Shown here in pieces: positions 5,756 to 7,227 of a stretch of 7,227 nt of DNA. Positions within the stretch are counted from its first letter, which is position 1. Every line of letters begins with the position of its first letter. This stretch comes from Gemmatimonadota bacterium (GTDB lineage Bacteria; Gemmatimonadota; Gemmatimonadetes; Gemmatimonadales; GWC2-71-9): NCBI GenBank assembly GCA_003220855.1, contig QHTP01000250.1:1-7227 (forward strand), written 5' to 3'. Below the pieces are notes generated by a model. It saw only the letters and a program-made list of their open reading frames with translations. It did no database searches and had not been told where the DNA came from. A program made the position numbers and the translations under genes.

Positions 5756-6651
5756 TGAGCGCGACGCTCCCACTGGATGTGCAGTGCACCCATCGGGCAC
5801 CGCTGCGCCAAGAGAGCCGCCGGCGGCTCGCGCTGGTGCTCGGCATTACCGCTGCGGTGATGCTGGCGGAAGCGGTGGGGGGATGGCTCGCCCACTCGCT
5901 CGCCCTGCTCGCCGACGCCGGTCATATGCTCGCCGACGTCGCCGCCCTGGGTCTGTCGCTCGTGGTCGCCTCCCTCGCCCAACGACCGGCCACCGCGGAG
6001 CGGACGTTCGGACTGCTGCGACTCGAGATCGTCGCCGCCCTCGTAAACGGCGCGGCGTTGCTCGCCATCTCGCTCGGCATCGCCCTCGAGGCCTATCACC
6101 GGTTTCGCGCGCCGTCGCAGGTGCACGGCGCCGTGCTGATCGGCGTGGCGGCGGTGAGCCTCGTGGCCAACGCGGCGGGCGCCGCCATCCTGCATCGCGG
6201 GCACCACCACTCTCTCAACCAGCGGGGCGCCTACCTCCACATCGTCGGCGACGTGCTCGGCTCGGCGGGGGCGCTCGCGGCCGGCGCGATCATCGTCGCC
6301 ACGGGGTGGGTGCAGGCCGATCCCCTGATCTCGGTCCTGATCGCGGTCCTCATCCTGGGCAGCGCTTGGCGCCTGGTGAAGGAAAGCACCGACATCCTGC
6401 TCGAGGCCGCGCCGGCCCACATCGCGCTCGCCGACGTGCACGACGGGATCGCGTCGATTCCCGGGGTCGCCTCGGTGCACGACCTGCACGTCTGGACCGT
6501 CACGAGCGGCGTGATCGCGATGAGCGGCCACCTCGTGGTCCAGAACCCCGGCGACAACCAGCGCGTGCTCGAGGCCGTGCAGCAGCGCCTCGGAGGCATG
6601 GGGATCCGGCACGTCACCGTGCAGATGGAGCGGGACCCGACCTGCGCGTAG
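5755..6651 (+). CDS. Cation diffusion facilitator (CDF) transporter, CzcD/ZitB-like, probable Zn/Cd efflux
   Basis: This 298-residue inner-membrane protein is of typical CDF length. Six helices are predicted at about residues 25-45, 48-72, 90-111, 123-146, 162-183 and 189-206. The transport site is recognisable as H57-xxx-D61 in helix 2 and H162-xxx-D166 in helix 5, the HD/HD pattern of Zn/Cd-transporting members; ADAGHMLAD and LHIVGDVLGS are the surrounding motifs. The loop between helices 4 and 5 has only a short His cluster (HRGHHH, 147-152), shorter than the His-rich loops of many relatives. The cytosolic C-terminal domain (about 210-298) includes VHDLHVWTVTSG, the usual metal-binding dimer domain. 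The family exchanges metal ions for protons to export excess cation. The start GTG is backed by a strong ribosome binding site. It is divergent from a CNNM/CorC gene, so the two ion-handling proteins share one intergenic control region. The metal specificity is inferred. Confidence 0.92.
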   Translation: MSATLPLDVQCTHRAPLRQESRRRLALVLGITAAVMLAEAVGGWLAHSLALLADAGHMLADVAALGLSLVVASLAQRPATAERTFGLLRLEIVAALVNGAALLAISLGIALEAYHRFRAPSQVHGAVLIGVAAVSLVANAAGAAILHRGHHHSLNQRGAYLHIVGDVLGSAGALAAGAIIVATGWVQADPLISVLIAVLILGSAWRLVKESTDILLEAAPAHIALADVHDGIASIPGVASVHDLHVWTVTSGVIAMSGHLVVQNPGDNQRVLEAVQQRLGGMGIRHVTVQMERDPTCA

Positions 6652-6664
6652 GTGATCCCGGCGC

Positions 6665-6693
6665 TTGTCTTTTCGGGACGACCTTCCTATACT
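6665..6693 (+). promoter_or_regulatory. Sigma70-type promoter upstream of typA
   Basis: TTGTCT (6665-6670, 4 of 6) and TATACT (6688-6693, 5 of 6) are separated by exactly 17 bases. Transcription would start near 6700, giving a leader of about 46 bases before the TTG at 6746. This is the best promoter match in the window, and it separates typA from the upstream transporter gene. Confidence 0.65.
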
Positions 6694-6721
6694 GCGCCCC
6701 TCACAGACCGCGCCCCTCACA
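6694..6721 (+). repeat. 12-base direct repeat GCGCCCCTCACA, two copies with a 16-base period
   Basis: Exact copies lie at 6694-6705 and 6710-6721, separated by GACC. The first begins right after the -10 box and covers the predicted transcription start; the second lies in the typA leader. The pair could be a protein-binding site or a recent tandem duplication; nothing in the sequence decides between them. Confidence 0.7.
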
Positions 6722-6745
6722 CAGGTACCGTCAGGACCTAGCCCC

Positions 6746-7227
6746 TTGCAGATCCGCAACATCGCCATCATCGCCCACGTCGACCATGGGAAGACCACGC
6801 TGGTGGACCAGATGCTCCGCCAGTCGGGGGTGTTCCGCGCCAACCAGCAGCTCACCGAGCGGGTCATGGACTCGAACCCGCTGGAACGCGAGCGCGGCAT
6901 CACCATCCTGTCGAAGAACACCGCCGTGCACTGGGACGGCACGAAGATCAACATCGTGGACACGCCCGGGCACGCGGACTTCGGGGGCGAGGTGGAGCGC
7001 ATCCTGCGCATGGTGGACGGGTTCCTGCTGCTGGTGGATGCCGCCGAGGGGCCGATGCCGCAGACGCGCTTCGTGGCGGGGAAGGCCTTGGCGCTGGGCC
7101 TGAAGCCGATCGTGCTGGTGAACAAGATCGACCGGCAGGACGCCGAGCCGCTGCGGGTGCACGACGAGGTGCTCCAGCTGTTCCTCGATCTGGAGGCCAC
7201 GCAGGAGCAGTTCAACTGTCCTTTCCT
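6746..7227 (+). CDS. typA: Translational GTPase TypA/BipA, N-terminal part (3' truncated by window edge)
   Basis: The frame is open from the TTG at 6746 to the window end, covering about 160 of roughly 600 residues. TypA/BipA is an EF-G-like ribosome-associated GTPase linked to 50S assembly and to growth at low temperature or under stress. All visible G-domain motifs are intact: G1 AHVDHGKT (10-17), the switch I region ERGITI (49-54), G3 DTPGHADF (72-79) and G4 NKID (126-129). VMDSNPLERERGITIL and GPMPQTRFV are characteristic of TypA rather than of LepA, EF-G or TetM. TTG is the only plausible start codon just ahead of the conserved IRNIAIIAHVDHG opening, since no ATG or GTG lies nearby in frame. 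A weak ribosome binding site (CAGGA, 6732-6736) sits 9 bases upstream. The gene is transcribed from its own promoter in the preceding 94-base gap. Confidence 0.95.
   Translation, partial: MQIRNIAIIAHVDHGKTTLVDQMLRQSGVFRANQQLTERVMDSNPLERERGITILSKNTAVHWDGTKINIVDTPGHADFGGEVERILRMVDGFLLLVDAAEGPMPQTRFVAGKALALGLKPIVLVNKIDRQDAEPLRVHDEVLQLFLDLEATQEQFNCPF

Noticed and set aside
5676..5846. Upstream start for the CNNM/CorC gene at 5846, adding 57 residues
   Set aside because: The extension overlaps the start of the divergent transporter gene, has no family similarity, and precedes an ATG that leads directly into the first membrane helix.
6656..6678. Inverted repeat TCCCG / CGGGA flanking the typA -35 box
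   Set aside because: Five-base arms with a 13-base spacer are likely by chance in GC-rich sequence, and there is no second copy to support an operator.
4716..7215. Two very long open frames (about 800 codons each, one per strand) across the CorC, CDF and typA genes
   Set aside because: They cross three unrelated, well-identified genes in the wrong frame and have low-complexity Arg-rich translations, typical of high-GC shadow frames.

Overview
The window is a gene-dense, very GC-rich stretch (roughly 70% by eye) of bacterial chromosome carrying conserved housekeeping genes. I see no insertion sequence, phage, tRNA, rRNA or CRISPR array, and no gene-free stretch longer than about 100 bases. 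The organism is probably a Gram-negative with an outer membrane, because it encodes a SurA-type periplasmic chaperone and a lipoprotein foldase. High GC, frequent GTG/TTG starts and the order mfd, lipoprotein PPIase, surA, pdxA suggest Gemmatimonadota or a similar deep-branching lineage. That assignment is inference, not something a marker gene here settles.

Layout. Bases 1-4309 (+) look like one tightly packed transcription unit: the 3' end of mfd (transcription-repair coupling factor), a PpiC-type lipoprotein peptidyl-prolyl isomerase, a SurA-like periplasmic chaperone/isomerase, and a short pdxA (vitamin B6 biosynthesis). Intergenic gaps are 11, 1 and 4 bases. surA next to pdxA is the arrangement known from enterobacteria. 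Convergent to this, bases 4332-5675 (-) encode a CNNM/CBS/CorC_HlyC membrane protein. Divergent from it, across a 79-base gap, 5755-6651 (+) encodes a six-helix cation diffusion facilitator, probably for Zn/Cd efflux. A 94-base gap with a good sigma70-type promoter then leads into the 5' part of typA/bipA (6746 to the window edge), a translational GTPase that starts with TTG.

Functionally the genes fall into three groups: repair plus envelope protein folding plus B6 synthesis in the first unit; metal-ion transport in the divergent pair; and ribosome-associated stress adaptation at the right edge.

The most unusual features are not whole genes. PdxA is about 45 residues shorter than the family norm. 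Exactly at the missing segment sits a triplet of GC-rich heptamers, whose reverse complement matches the consensus (GGGGARC) of a G-rich heptamer run in a linker of mfd. The same PdxA also has Leu in place of a highly conserved substrate-binding His. The two adjacent isomerases differ in which parvulin histidines they keep. I did not find a clearly new multi-gene system.
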